From Limisphaera sp026417315 (GTDB lineage: Bacteria > Verrucomicrobiota > Verrucomicrobiia > Limisphaerales > Limisphaeraceae), in the NCBI RefSeq assembly GCF_049537125.1, contig NZ_JBMVQY010000002.1:1-64000 (forward strand): a stretch of 64,000 nt of DNA, given 5' to 3'. The first letter of the stretch is position 1; each line of letters begins with the position of its first letter. The notes under the pieces were generated by a model. The model saw nothing but the letters and a program-made list of their open reading frames with translations. It had not been told where the DNA came from and searched no databases. This document shows, in pieces, positions 32,652 to 40,763 of the stretch. Made by a program: the position numbers and the translations under genes.

Positions 32652-35600
32652 GGTTTCCCTGGCGGTACAGGGTTGGGAGGGGGCCATGGCAGGCGCAAGC
32701 AAACTTCGGTGCCCTGACCGGGGAGGGAGGTGATGCGACAGGTCCCCCCGAGCTCGCTCATGCGATGGTGAAGGTTGGCCAGTCCCTGACCGGGATCTGC
32801 ACCGGTGGCCGGGGTTGCCGGATCGAATCCGCGGCCGTTGTCGCGCACGATCCATTCCATGCCCTCCGGCGTGCAGCGCAGCCGCAACTCGGCCCGGGTG
32901 GCGTGGCTGTGTTTCAGGATGTTGGTGAGCGCTTCGCGTACGGCACGAAACAGGTGATGCCGCACATGGGAGGGCAACATGACGGGCGGTAAAGAGGCCG
33001 GCAGGTCCACCTCGCACTCCACGGGTGTGCCCTGGAAAAAGTCGTGGGCGTACTGCGCCAGGTAGGAGGCCAGATGCTCGAGGGAGTCATTGGCGGGATT
33101 GACGGCCCAGACGATTTCATCGAGAGCCCGGAGCAGCTCGCGAGAGGCTTCGGCGATGGCCGCCACGGCCGATTCCCGTTGAGCCGGATCGATCTGGCTG
33201 CGACGGGCTTGTTCACTGAGGAAGGAAATGCGGCAGAGTTGGCCGCCCATTTCATCGTGCAGGTCGCGGGCGATCCGGGCGCGTTCGCGTTCGAGGGCGT
33301 GTTGGTGTTGCAGGGCTGCGAGTCGCCGGCGGGCGCGCCGTCGTTCCACCGCTTGGGCGCAGGCCGCGGCGGCCAAGAGGAGACCCAGGCCCAGCGCGGC
33401 GGCCGTGCCGGGCCGTTGCCAGAAATGCGGCGGGATGACGAGAGCCAGTTCCGTCTCCGCCGTGTCGAGGCTGAAAGAGCGGCTCTGGGCGCGGAGGCGG
33501 AAACGGTAGCGGCCCGGGGCCAGCGAACCGTACGTGACGGTGCGGAGCTCCCCGGCGTCGCGCCAGTCCGGGTCCACGCCTTCCAGCCGATACGACACGC
33601 GCACGGAGTCCGGTTCGGTGACGTGGAGCACGGCAAACTCGATCTGTACCTGCCGGGCTCCGGGCGTCAGGTGCACCGGGCGGTGTTGGTCGGGTGGAGG
33701 ATCGCGAGGCGAAGCCGGGCCGTTGCTGTAAACGGTCCGCCCATTCCCCCGAACGGTTTCGACCAGAACGCGCGTGGGCCGGCGGTTTGCCGGTGCCCGG
33801 GTTGTGTCCACCACGATGAGTTCGCTGCCGCGGGCGATCCACAGCTCACCGGAGCGGGTCCGCAGCATCGGAAGAGCGGCATTGGTCTGGAGAGGGAACG
33901 ATCGGTCCGGTTCTGCGGATGAGTCCCAGGGCCACCAGGCGGTGCGCGGGATCGAAAGCTTCTGTTGCGCGGAATCCGGTCGCCAGCAGGCCAGTCCGGG
34001 CGAGCTGGCCAGCCAAAGACGACCGGAATCGTCTTCGGCGAGCGCCAGAACCGGGAGCGGCGGGAGGGCTTCGAAGGCCACGGCGATCCACCCGAGGGTG
34101 GCTTTGCGCCACAAGCCGGCCTCCGTGGCCACCCACAGGGTGCCCGTACGAGATCGCAGCAGGGCGAACACCCGCCTGGCCGGCAGCCGGTCCACTGGTT
34201 GTGGAGGGTTCGTCGCGTGTGGGGTGAGGTGGAACAACCCGGCGCCCAGGGTGCCGATCCAGAGGCCATCGGGTTCCCACAGCAGGGTGGAGACGGGCAC
34301 TTGGCCCCAGGGCCGTGGCTGCTCCTGCCGTTCGCCGTGCTGGAGCCGCCAAAGACCGCCTCCTACGGTGCCGACCCAGAGGGCCCCGTCGGGGGCTTCT
34401 GCGAGCGCATGCACGGGGGCCTCGGGCAGGTGCGTGTCTTGCACCTCATCGGCCACGGCCTGCGGATCTTTGAACCGGAGCAAACGGGATCGGGTACCCA
34501 CCCAGCAACTGCCGTCCGGGGCCGTCCAAACGAACTCGGGCGATTCTCCCCGGGCGGAGAGCCCGGCTGCGGAGAGTCGGGCGAAGTTTTCGCCGGTCCA
34601 GCGCAGCAGGCCGAGATCGGCCTGGGCGATCCAGAGGAGTCCCGGCGCGACCTCAGCAAGGCCGGTGATCGGCGTATCGGCCAAACCGTGTTCCGTACGG
34701 TAGATCACGCGCCAGCGAGGGCGCACACGGTACAGTGTCACGCGGTCGAGCACCCACATCGTCCCCTCCGGATCCGAGATGGCAACCATCGGGCCTGCAC
34801 CAGCGGACAGGACGCGCAGGCGTGGGCCCGGAGAAGCCTCCGGCCCGACTCGAACCCAATGGCCCGAGGACAGGAGGATCCAGACGCCGTGGGACCGATC
34901 CGGGAGCAAACCCACGATGTGCTCGGCGTCCGATGGCTGCCACACGGATTGCCAGCCAGAGGTGTCCGAGTCCACGGAGGCCCGCCAGAGGCGGTCGGAG
35001 GTGGCCAGCCACAGGCGCCGAGAGCCTTCGGCGCACCAGGCGATCCAGCGTGACGGATCCGGCTCGGGCGGGGCGGGCAACGACCGTGATCCAGTGGTGG
35101 TCATGAGGGTCAGCGGGCCTTGCGCGGGAATGAGCCAGAGATCGCCCTGCGCACCAGGGATCAGCGTCTGGATTTCTCCGGCGGCACCTTCGGGTCGTGG
35201 CCTCCGGATCCATTGGGATTCGTCCCACTGCCAGAGTTCGGTGGCTGTAGCCAACCAGACCCGGCCCGGCTCATCGGCTGTCAGGACCCGCACTGTGCGA
35301 TTGCTGGCGGTGGGAGGCAGGGGCAGGCTTTGCCAGCGGTCGTCAGCCCAACGGCCCACCTCGTTTTGATCCGTGGCCAGCCACAGGCCTCCCCGCGCAT
35401 CGACGGCGACATGGCGAAGGCCGCCCTGCGGAGCGTGAGGCGGAGTGACGCGATTGAATCGGCGCCCGTCGAAGCGGAACAGGCCGTTATCGGCGGCAAT
35501 CCAGAGATAGCCCTCTGCCGTGAGTGTCATCTTCAAGGGTGGGAGGGGCGGCTCAAGGGAGGGCAGGGGCCACGTGGCGACCTCGAGAATCGGCGGGTGT

Positions 35601-36382
35601 GGGGCGGCGATGGCCAGAGCGGGGAAATGCGCGCTGCTGATTTCCACGAAGTCGGTAAACGTGGTGCCGATGGCCAGGTCGCTGAACCACCAGGGGGCCG
35701 TGCTGTTGCGGTTACGCAGACAGACCCGGTCGAAGGAAGCGTCGGCGTAGAATCGGGTCGTCAGCGTTTCCGGCTGGTACAGCTCGTTGGCGCCGGGACC
35801 CAAATCGGGATCGAGCCAGACCGTGATCACGTCATCGGCGTTGGGGACGAACTGGATTTTGACGATGAGGGTGCGTTCGCTTCCCCGCCGCGGCACTTCG
35901 AAGCGTCGGGCATGCTCCCCCGCCGCGGGCTCGGGTCGGGCCGAGTTCAGGTCGCGCATCTCCCAGGTGGGTGGATTTGTCCCGGACGCCGATGTGGGGA
36001 AGTAGGCACTGTAGGCGGCCGCCCCGCGGGCTTTGCCGATGCCCAGGTGAGGTTCGTCGCCGTGCCAGAGCTCGAGGCCGATTTCGGCTTCCGGTTCCGG
36101 CTCCTCGTTCAGCGGGCTCACGCCGAACCGCAGGTAGAGGGTGTCTGCGGCCCGGGCGTCCCGATGAACTGCGCCGGTCATGAGGACAAGAGGTGAGTCG
36201 GCGGGCCGGACCAGAAACGGACCGGAAGCGCTCCACAGGATGGCCCCGGCGGCGAGGTGGGAAACGGCGACGCTCAAGAGGCCAACCGCCAGTCGGCAAA
36301 GGAAGCCGTGCGCCGGAGCTCGGGGGTCGCCGGCGCAGCGGCGCCAGCGGAAGGCTCTGAGTGGTGCGGCCCCCGGATTCAT
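32648..36382 (-). CDS. Large hybrid sensor kinase with beta-propeller sensor
   Basis: From the ATG at 36382 the protein has 1244 residues. In order: signal segment (about 25-45, RLAVGLLSVAVSHLAAGAIL); an N-terminal beta-sandwich (about 45-245) ending in a DLAIGTTFTDFV motif like that of concanavalin-type lectin modules; many ligand-sensor (Reg_prop) propeller blades (about 270-880) with repeats such as GYLWIAADNGLFRFDG, GALWVGTVGGGLWRL and GTLWVATEAGLWR; a Y_Y_Y domain (about 905-975); one transmembrane helix (about 985-1005); a HisKA_3 motif ARIARDLHDEMGG with phospho-acceptor His near 1042; and a GHKL ATPase with REALTNILKHSHA and DNGRGFD. It senses outside the membrane and signals to the adjacent response regulator. 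Similar sensors detect glycan breakdown products. Confidence 0.9.
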   Translation of the reverse strand: MNPGAAPLRAFRWRRCAGDPRAPAHGFLCRLAVGLLSVAVSHLAAGAILWSASGPFLVRPADSPLVLMTGAVHRDARAADTLYLRFGVSPLNEEPEPEAEIGLELWHGDEPHLGIGKARGAAAYSAYFPTSASGTNPPTWEMRDLNSARPEPAAGEHARRFEVPRRGSERTLIVKIQFVPNADDVITVWLDPDLGPGANELYQPETLTTRFYADASFDRVCLRNRNSTAPWWFSDLAIGTTFTDFVEISSAHFPALAIAAPHPPILEVATWPLPSLEPPLPPLKMTLTAEGYLWIAADNGLFRFDGRRFNRVTPPHAPQGGLRHVAVDARGGLWLATDQNEVGRWADDRWQSLPLPPTASNRTVRVLTADEPGRVWLATATELWQWDESQWIRRPRPEGAAGEIQTLIPGAQGDLWLIPAQGPLTLMTTTGSRSLPAPPEPDPSRWIAWCAEGSRRLWLATSDRLWRASVDSDTSGWQSVWQPSDAEHIVGLLPDRSHGVWILLSSGHWVRVGPEASPGPRLRVLSAGAGPMVAISDPEGTMWVLDRVTLYRVRPRWRVIYRTEHGLADTPITGLAEVAPGLLWIAQADLGLLRWTGENFARLSAAGLSARGESPEFVWTAPDGSCWVGTRSRLLRFKDPQAVADEVQDTHLPEAPVHALAEAPDGALWVGTVGGGLWRLQHGERQEQPRPWGQVPVSTLLWEPDGLWIGTLGAGLFHLTPHATNPPQPVDRLPARRVFALLRSRTGTLWVATEAGLWRKATLGWIAVAFEALPPLPVLALAEDDSGRLWLASSPGLACWRPDSAQQKLSIPRTAWWPWDSSAEPDRSFPLQTNAALPMLRTRSGELWIARGSELIVVDTTRAPANRRPTRVLVETVRGNGRTVYSNGPASPRDPPPDQHRPVHLTPGARQVQIEFAVLHVTEPDSVRVSYRLEGVDPDWRDAGELRTVTYGSLAPGRYRFRLRAQSRSFSLDTAETELALVIPPHFWQRPGTAAALGLGLLLAAAACAQAVERRRARRRLAALQHQHALERERARIARDLHDEMGGQLCRISFLSEQARRSQIDPAQRESAVAAIAEASRELLRALDEIVWAVNPANDSLEHLASYLAQYAHDFFQGTPVECEVDLPASLPPVMLPSHVRHHLFRAVREALTNILKHSHATRAELRLRCTPEGMEWIVRDNGRGFDPATPATGADPGQGLANLHHRMSELGGTCRITSLPGQGTEVCLRLPWPPPNPVPPGKP

Positions 36383-36512
36383 AACGGCAGCGTTTTCAGT
36401 ATGCGTTGCCGGGGACGGCGAACAAGCCCGGCGGATGCGCCCGGACCCGAGTTCGGCAGCGCGGGGCCGGCCTGACCCGGGCTTGCCTGCTGAACGCGGG
36501 CGATCGCGGCGC

Positions 36513-37829
36513 TTACCGGGTGGAGTCACGTGGGGCGCGGATGGGAGCGGTGCGGGGGGCGGGTGCCGACGGTGGGGCGTTGGTGTCTGAAGGCCGGGTT
36601 CGGAAGGCGGAGCGCAGGAGCCAATGACGTTTGAGTCCCTGAACGAACTCGTCGGCATGGCGGATGGCATCGGAGATGTGGGCGAGGAGGTTTGTATTGG
36701 CTTCGACCTGCTGGCGCAGGCTGGCTGTGATGGCGCCGAGGTGTTCGAGGGTGGACAGAAGCTCGGTGGTGAGCTGTTCGACAGATTGGTCTGCGCGGGC
36801 CAGGAGTTGGGTGGCGTGCTGGAGCGTGGCCGGGGCCGAAGCCAGGATTTGGCCAAGGTTGGTGCGGGCGGGCGGGTCCAGCAGCCAGGCGCCCAGGGCA
36901 CCTTCGCCCCGGAGTTGGGCGCTGAGTTCACCGAAGTTGGTGAGGGCGGGGCGCAGCGCGGTCAGGGTTGCGTCGAGGTTTCGGGTCAGTTCGGTGGCTT
37001 GGGCGAGGGTGGCCCGGACGTCGTTGGTGAGGGCCATCAGACCGGGCAGGGCGGCCTCGACCTGGCGCACGAGTTGGTCGAGCCGCTCGGTCAGTGCGGG
37101 CGTTTCCTCGGCGCGCAGCCAGTACGGTTTGGACTGGGGCGTGTAGGGGTCGAACCGACCTTCCCGGTCGTTCCAGATGCCGGTGAAGAAGCGGCGCGTT
37201 TCCCGCGTGTCCAGCAGCCGGACCCGGGTGCGACCGATTTCCTGAAGGGTCCGGATCACCTCGGGGCTGAGTGGCGATTGTGCATGGACCAGAATCTGGG
37301 GTGCATCCGGCGCGTAGATGTCTTCGGCCAGTTGCCACCGGGCGGGATCGGGAAGTTCCGTCAACGCGGCCACCGGGACATCGCGCAGCGGATGGAGAAT
37401 GTAGGTGGCCGTGCCGCCGGTGCCCTTGGTGACCTCCAGTTCGCGTTTGCCCCAGAGATCGGCCGGGGTGACGCGCACCCGGGAGCCGGTGGTCCAGAGA
37501 TACCCGTGGTAGGGCGCCCGAACCTCGAATTCGACGTAGACGTTGTAATAGAAGTCCTCCGGCGGCTGGGCCTCGATGCGGGTGATGCGACCCACTTCGA
37601 ACCCCATGAGTTTGACCGGGTCGCCCACCCGCAGGCCCGTGGCGCGGTCCAACAGGGTGAAGTAGCGCGCCTTGATGACGAACCAGCCCTTGCGTTGGGC
37701 CGTGTGGTACGCGTAGTAGCCGAAGCCCAACATCAGCAGGGCCAGCGCCAGGAGGACGAACCAGCCGGCGAGCCGTTCCAGCCGGCTGAGTCGGGTGCGC
37801 AGTTCGGGTGTCAGATCCTGCAACGGCAT
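36513..37829 (-). CDS. MCE-domain (MlaD-like) membrane protein
   Basis: The 438-residue protein has one N-terminal transmembrane helix (LAGWFVLLALALLMLGFGYYAY, residues 20-41) and a single MCE domain (about 50-130) with LLDRATGLRVGDPVKLMGFEVGRI, the canonical lipid-channel fold of MlaD-type proteins. After the domain comes a long region with predicted coiled coil (LTERLDQLVRQVEAALPGL; ATQLLARADQSVEQLTTELL). Such proteins carry lipids between membranes with an MlaE/MlaF transporter. Neither partner gene is adjacent, so this is an orphan copy here. It lies upstream of the sensor kinase on the same strand with 130 bases between, and its start faces the 638-base gap before the CNNM genes. Confidence 0.87.
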   Translation of the reverse strand: MPLQDLTPELRTRLSRLERLAGWFVLLALALLMLGFGYYAYHTAQRKGWFVIKARYFTLLDRATGLRVGDPVKLMGFEVGRITRIEAQPPEDFYYNVYVEFEVRAPYHGYLWTTGSRVRVTPADLWGKRELEVTKGTGGTATYILHPLRDVPVAALTELPDPARWQLAEDIYAPDAPQILVHAQSPLSPEVIRTLQEIGRTRVRLLDTRETRRFFTGIWNDREGRFDPYTPQSKPYWLRAEETPALTERLDQLVRQVEAALPGLMALTNDVRATLAQATELTRNLDATLTALRPALTNFGELSAQLRGEGALGAWLLDPPARTNLGQILASAPATLQHATQLLARADQSVEQLTTELLSTLEHLGAITASLRQQVEANTNLLAHISDAIRHADEFVQGLKRHWLLRSAFRTRPSDTNAPPSAPAPRTAPIRAPRDSTR

Positions 37830-38467
37830 CGTCTGTCGAGTTGGCCGGGGCGCGGGGCGACCCGCGGGGCCAGACCGGGCACGACGATTTCAGAAACCCG
37901 CCGGGTCGTCAACGCGGGCCCGGCGACCGGCGGGACAGCGCGGGTACCACGTGGCCTCGCAATCGTGAAGATCGAGGTCATGAGAGGCTCCAAGACGAAA
38001 AGCAACTTCGCAGGCGGTCGTATGACGGAAGGAGCGGCTTGAAGTCTCCGAGGAGACCTTTCCTCGGGGCGACCGGCGATTCGGTCCGCGCGCCGAACCA
38101 TGCGCGTCGATTCATGCCGCTTTCGGGGAGGGCTCCGCCCCCGCGCAAAGCGGCAGGCTCTCTGCGCTCGGCCACGGACCGGGTTCGCTTCCCCAACCCG
38201 GTTCATAAACCCTTTGCCGTTGGGAGCTCAACGAACGCTCTTCTTTGGCCGTGCGTTGCTGCCGGTGCCGGTCGAGCCGACGCGGCCTCGTGCCACCGTT
38301 CCGTGACGTGGGGAGTTGTGATGCACCCGGCTGTTTGCGGCCACCGAACGAGGCAGGCGTGACACGGGTGCGGGGTCGGGCTGGGTCAGGGGTGCCGCTG
38401 TGCTCGGACGCGCAGAGAGAGGGACGGAATCCACCGGGCTGCGGCGACCGTCGGATCCGGTTTTGGC
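37830..38467. other. 638-base divergent region with a long hairpin
   Basis: No gene is supported. The region lies between the divergent MCE gene and the CNNM operon and should carry promoters for both. It contains one strong extended inverted repeat (38116-38154, listed separately). I could not recognise a known riboswitch, although a leader upstream of a CNNM/CorC operon would be a reasonable place for one. Confidence 0.5.
38116..38154. repeat. 39-base inverted repeat
   Basis: GCCGCTTT (38116-38123) pairs perfectly with AAAGCGGC (38147-38154). Inside it, CGGGGAGGGC and GCCCCCG extend the stem with small mismatches. No T-run follows on either side, so it is not a typical terminator. It could be a REP-like element or a structured leader about 310 bases upstream of the CNNM operon. 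Confidence 0.6.
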
Positions 38468-39730
38468 ATGGACGGGCCGGGTTGGCATACTGACGTCGTG
38501 AACGACCTGGCGCTTTGGGCAATCGGGGTGGCCGTGGTGGCCACCGCCGGCAGTTTTTTCTTCGCGTTGGCGGAAACGGCCCTTTTCTCGCTCAGCAAGT
38601 GGCAGGTGCGCCGCCTGGCCGAGGCCCAGGGGGAACGCGGGCGCCAGGTCGCGGCCTGCCTGGACGCCCCGGACGATCTGCTGGCCACGATGGTCCTGGG
38701 CAACACTCTGGCCAACGGGGCCTTGCTGGGCGCGGGCTTGTGGATGGCGGTGACGGGGCATTGGCCCTGGGGCTGGACAGTGGCCGGAGTGTTGCTGGTG
38801 GCCCTGGTGTTGGGCGAAGTCCTGCCGAAGACCCTGGCCGTGCGGCGCCCGGAACGGTGGTCGGTGCGGATCATCCGGCCGCTGACATGGATGCACCGGG
38901 GATTGCGGCCGTTGCACCGGTTGGCGCAGCGGATCAACGGGACGCTGTTGCGATGGTGGTTGCGGGAGGCGCCTCCGGCCGTGCCCGGTCTTTCCGACGA
39001 GGAATACCGTGAGCTGGTGGAGCTGGCGTATCGTCAGGGCACGCTGGCGCGCGGCCAACGCGACTGGTTACTGCAAATCATTAGCCTGGACCGTCGGATG
39101 GCGCGGGAGGTCATGGTCCCCCGGGCGCAAATGAGCTGGATTCGCGACGATTTGTCGGTGGAGGAGATGATCCAGGAGGCGCGGCGCCGGCGGTACCGTC
39201 GCCTGCCCATTTACGACGAGGAAGCCGATACGGTGGTGGGCATTCTGAACGTGCGGGCCTTCCTGCTCGATCCGTATCAGGATCTTTCCGAGGTGATCGA
39301 GTTCCCGTCGTTTGTTCCCGAGACGATGAATCTGCTGCAGTTGCTGCAGAGCCTGCAGCGGCAGGGACGCGGCATGGCGATTGTGCTGGACGAGTTCGGG
39401 GAAGTGGCCGGTCTGGTCACGCTGGAGGACATACTGGCGGAGGTGGTGGGCGGCCGGCGTCGCGCGGTGCTGAGGCGGATGCGGGTGGAACGGCTGGGTC
39501 CGGGGCGATGGCGCGTGGACGGTTCGGTGCGGCTGGAGGAGTTTCGACAGGAGTACCCGGCGCTGGGAGAAGTCCCGGAGGTGGAAACCATGGCCGGACT
39601 GATGTTGAGCCGGCTGGGGGTGGTCCCCGCCCGAGGGGAATCCGTCGTGTTTCGCGGGTTGCGCATGACGGCGGAGGAGGTGGACGAACGACGGGTCCGG
39701 CGAATCCTGGTGGAGCAGGTGCGCCGATGA
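38468..39730 (+). CDS. CNNM/CorC-type membrane protein, first of three
   Basis: The 420-residue protein has the full CNNM (DUF21)-CBS pair-CorC_HlyC layout. The DUF21 part (residues about 10-150) contains three hydrophobic helices with ALAETALFSLSKWQVRRL and LVLGEVLPKTLAVRRPE. The CBS pair (about 200-335) includes MVPRAQMSWIRDD, RYRRLPIYDEEADTVVGILNVRAFL and MAIVLDEFGEVAGLVTLEDIL. The C-terminal domain (about 345-415) ends in GLRMTAEEVDERRVRRILVEQV. Family members are linked to Mg2+ or Co2+ transport and resistance; some act as Na+/Mg2+ antiporters. A GTG at 38498 is an alternative start. It leads an operon of three related genes. Confidence 0.9.
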   Translation: MDGPGWHTDVVNDLALWAIGVAVVATAGSFFFALAETALFSLSKWQVRRLAEAQGERGRQVAACLDAPDDLLATMVLGNTLANGALLGAGLWMAVTGHWPWGWTVAGVLLVALVLGEVLPKTLAVRRPERWSVRIIRPLTWMHRGLRPLHRLAQRINGTLLRWWLREAPPAVPGLSDEEYRELVELAYRQGTLARGQRDWLLQIISLDRRMAREVMVPRAQMSWIRDDLSVEEMIQEARRRRYRRLPIYDEEADTVVGILNVRAFLLDPYQDLSEVIEFPSFVPETMNLLQLLQSLQRQGRGMAIVLDEFGEVAGLVTLEDILAEVVGGRRRAVLRRMRVERLGPGRWRVDGSVRLEEFRQEYPALGEVPEVETMAGLMLSRLGVVPARGESVVFRGLRMTAEEVDERRVRRILVEQVRR

Positions 39731-39773
39731 CCCCGTGGGGCGGTCGCCGGGGGCAGCACAGGAGGCCGGGACG

Positions 39774-40763
39774 ATGAGCGCAGACGGTGCCGTGTGGGCG
39801 GGCGTGGTCGTGGCACTGGCCGTTTCTTTCCTGTTATCCGGGATGGAAGCAGGCCTGTTTGCGTTGAACCGCCTCCGCATCCGGCACCAGGCGCGACAGG
39901 GCCGCAGCTCGGCGCAGCGGTTGCTGGAGTACCTGGAACGGCCCGAGCGTTTCCTCTGGACCATCGTGGTGGGGAACACACTGGCCAATGTCGTGGTGCT
40001 GGGCTGGATGTTTCTGGAGGTGCATCGGTGGACGCGCGGATCCGTCGCCGGCCTGGCCGTGGGTTACGCAGCCGGCGTGTACCTGTTTTACACGTTCTTC
40101 GATTTGTTGCCGAAGATGTGGTTTCGCACCCGGCCCAACCGGCTTTGCACCGCATGTGCCCCGGTGTTCCGCCTGGTGGACCTGCTGTTGCGGCCGGCGG
40201 TGTACGGACTGGAAGCCGCTTCGCGCCTGCTGCTGCGCTGGACCGGCGGCCGGGCCGCAACCGGCCGGCTGTTCGGGAATCGCGAGGAGATGCGAGCGAT
40301 CATGCTGGAATCGGCCCAGGCCATGACCAGCGCGGAGCGGGCGATGATCCTGCGGGTGTTGGAGCTTTCGACGCTGACGGTCCGACAACTGATGCAGGAT
40401 TGGGATCGGGCGCCCTGGATCTCGGCCGAGACCCCGGTGGGCCAGCTTCTGGAGCGGGCACGCCGCGAGGGATGGTCCCAGGTGCCGGTGCGCGGTTCCG
40501 GGGCCCGGCGGGATTCGGTCCTCGGCGTGGTTTCGGTGGACCACATCCTTTTTGCGGGGGAACCGGATCCGGACCAGTCCGTGAGTGGATGGTTGGAGCC
40601 GCCCCTGTGGGTGGAGGAGAATGAACGACTGGAAGTGGTGCTGCGCCGGATGCAGGGCTCGGGTCAGGTCCTGGCCGTGGTGCGGGACGGCAACGGCCAG
40701 GCCGTGGGGGTTCTTCGGCGCGAGGACATCCTGAGACTGATCTTCGGGGAGTTGCGCTTGTGA
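39774..40763 (+). CDS. CNNM-type membrane protein, second of three, short form
   Basis: The 329-residue protein has the DUF21 membrane domain (SFLLSGMEAGLFALNRLRIRHQA; NTLANVVVLGWMF; FDLLPKMWFRTRPNRL) and a CBS-like pair (about 205-325; LRVLELSTLTVRQLMQDWD, LGVVSVDHILFAG, LAVVRDGNGQAVGVLRREDIL), but no CorC_HlyC C-terminal domain, unlike the genes on each side. The CBS part is also poorly conserved: it lacks the usual P-x-D-E pattern around the first motif. The ATG at 39774 has AGGAGG upstream. Its stop overlaps the GTG start of the third gene by four bases. The degenerate sequence suggests a regulatory or heteromeric partner of its neighbours. Confidence 0.83.
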   Translation: MSADGAVWAGVVVALAVSFLLSGMEAGLFALNRLRIRHQARQGRSSAQRLLEYLERPERFLWTIVVGNTLANVVVLGWMFLEVHRWTRGSVAGLAVGYAAGVYLFYTFFDLLPKMWFRTRPNRLCTACAPVFRLVDLLLRPAVYGLEAASRLLLRWTGGRAATGRLFGNREEMRAIMLESAQAMTSAERAMILRVLELSTLTVRQLMQDWDRAPWISAETPVGQLLERARREGWSQVPVRGSGARRDSVLGVVSVDHILFAGEPDPDQSVSGWLEPPLWVEENERLEVVLRRMQGSGQVLAVVRDGNGQAVGVLRREDILRLIFGELRL

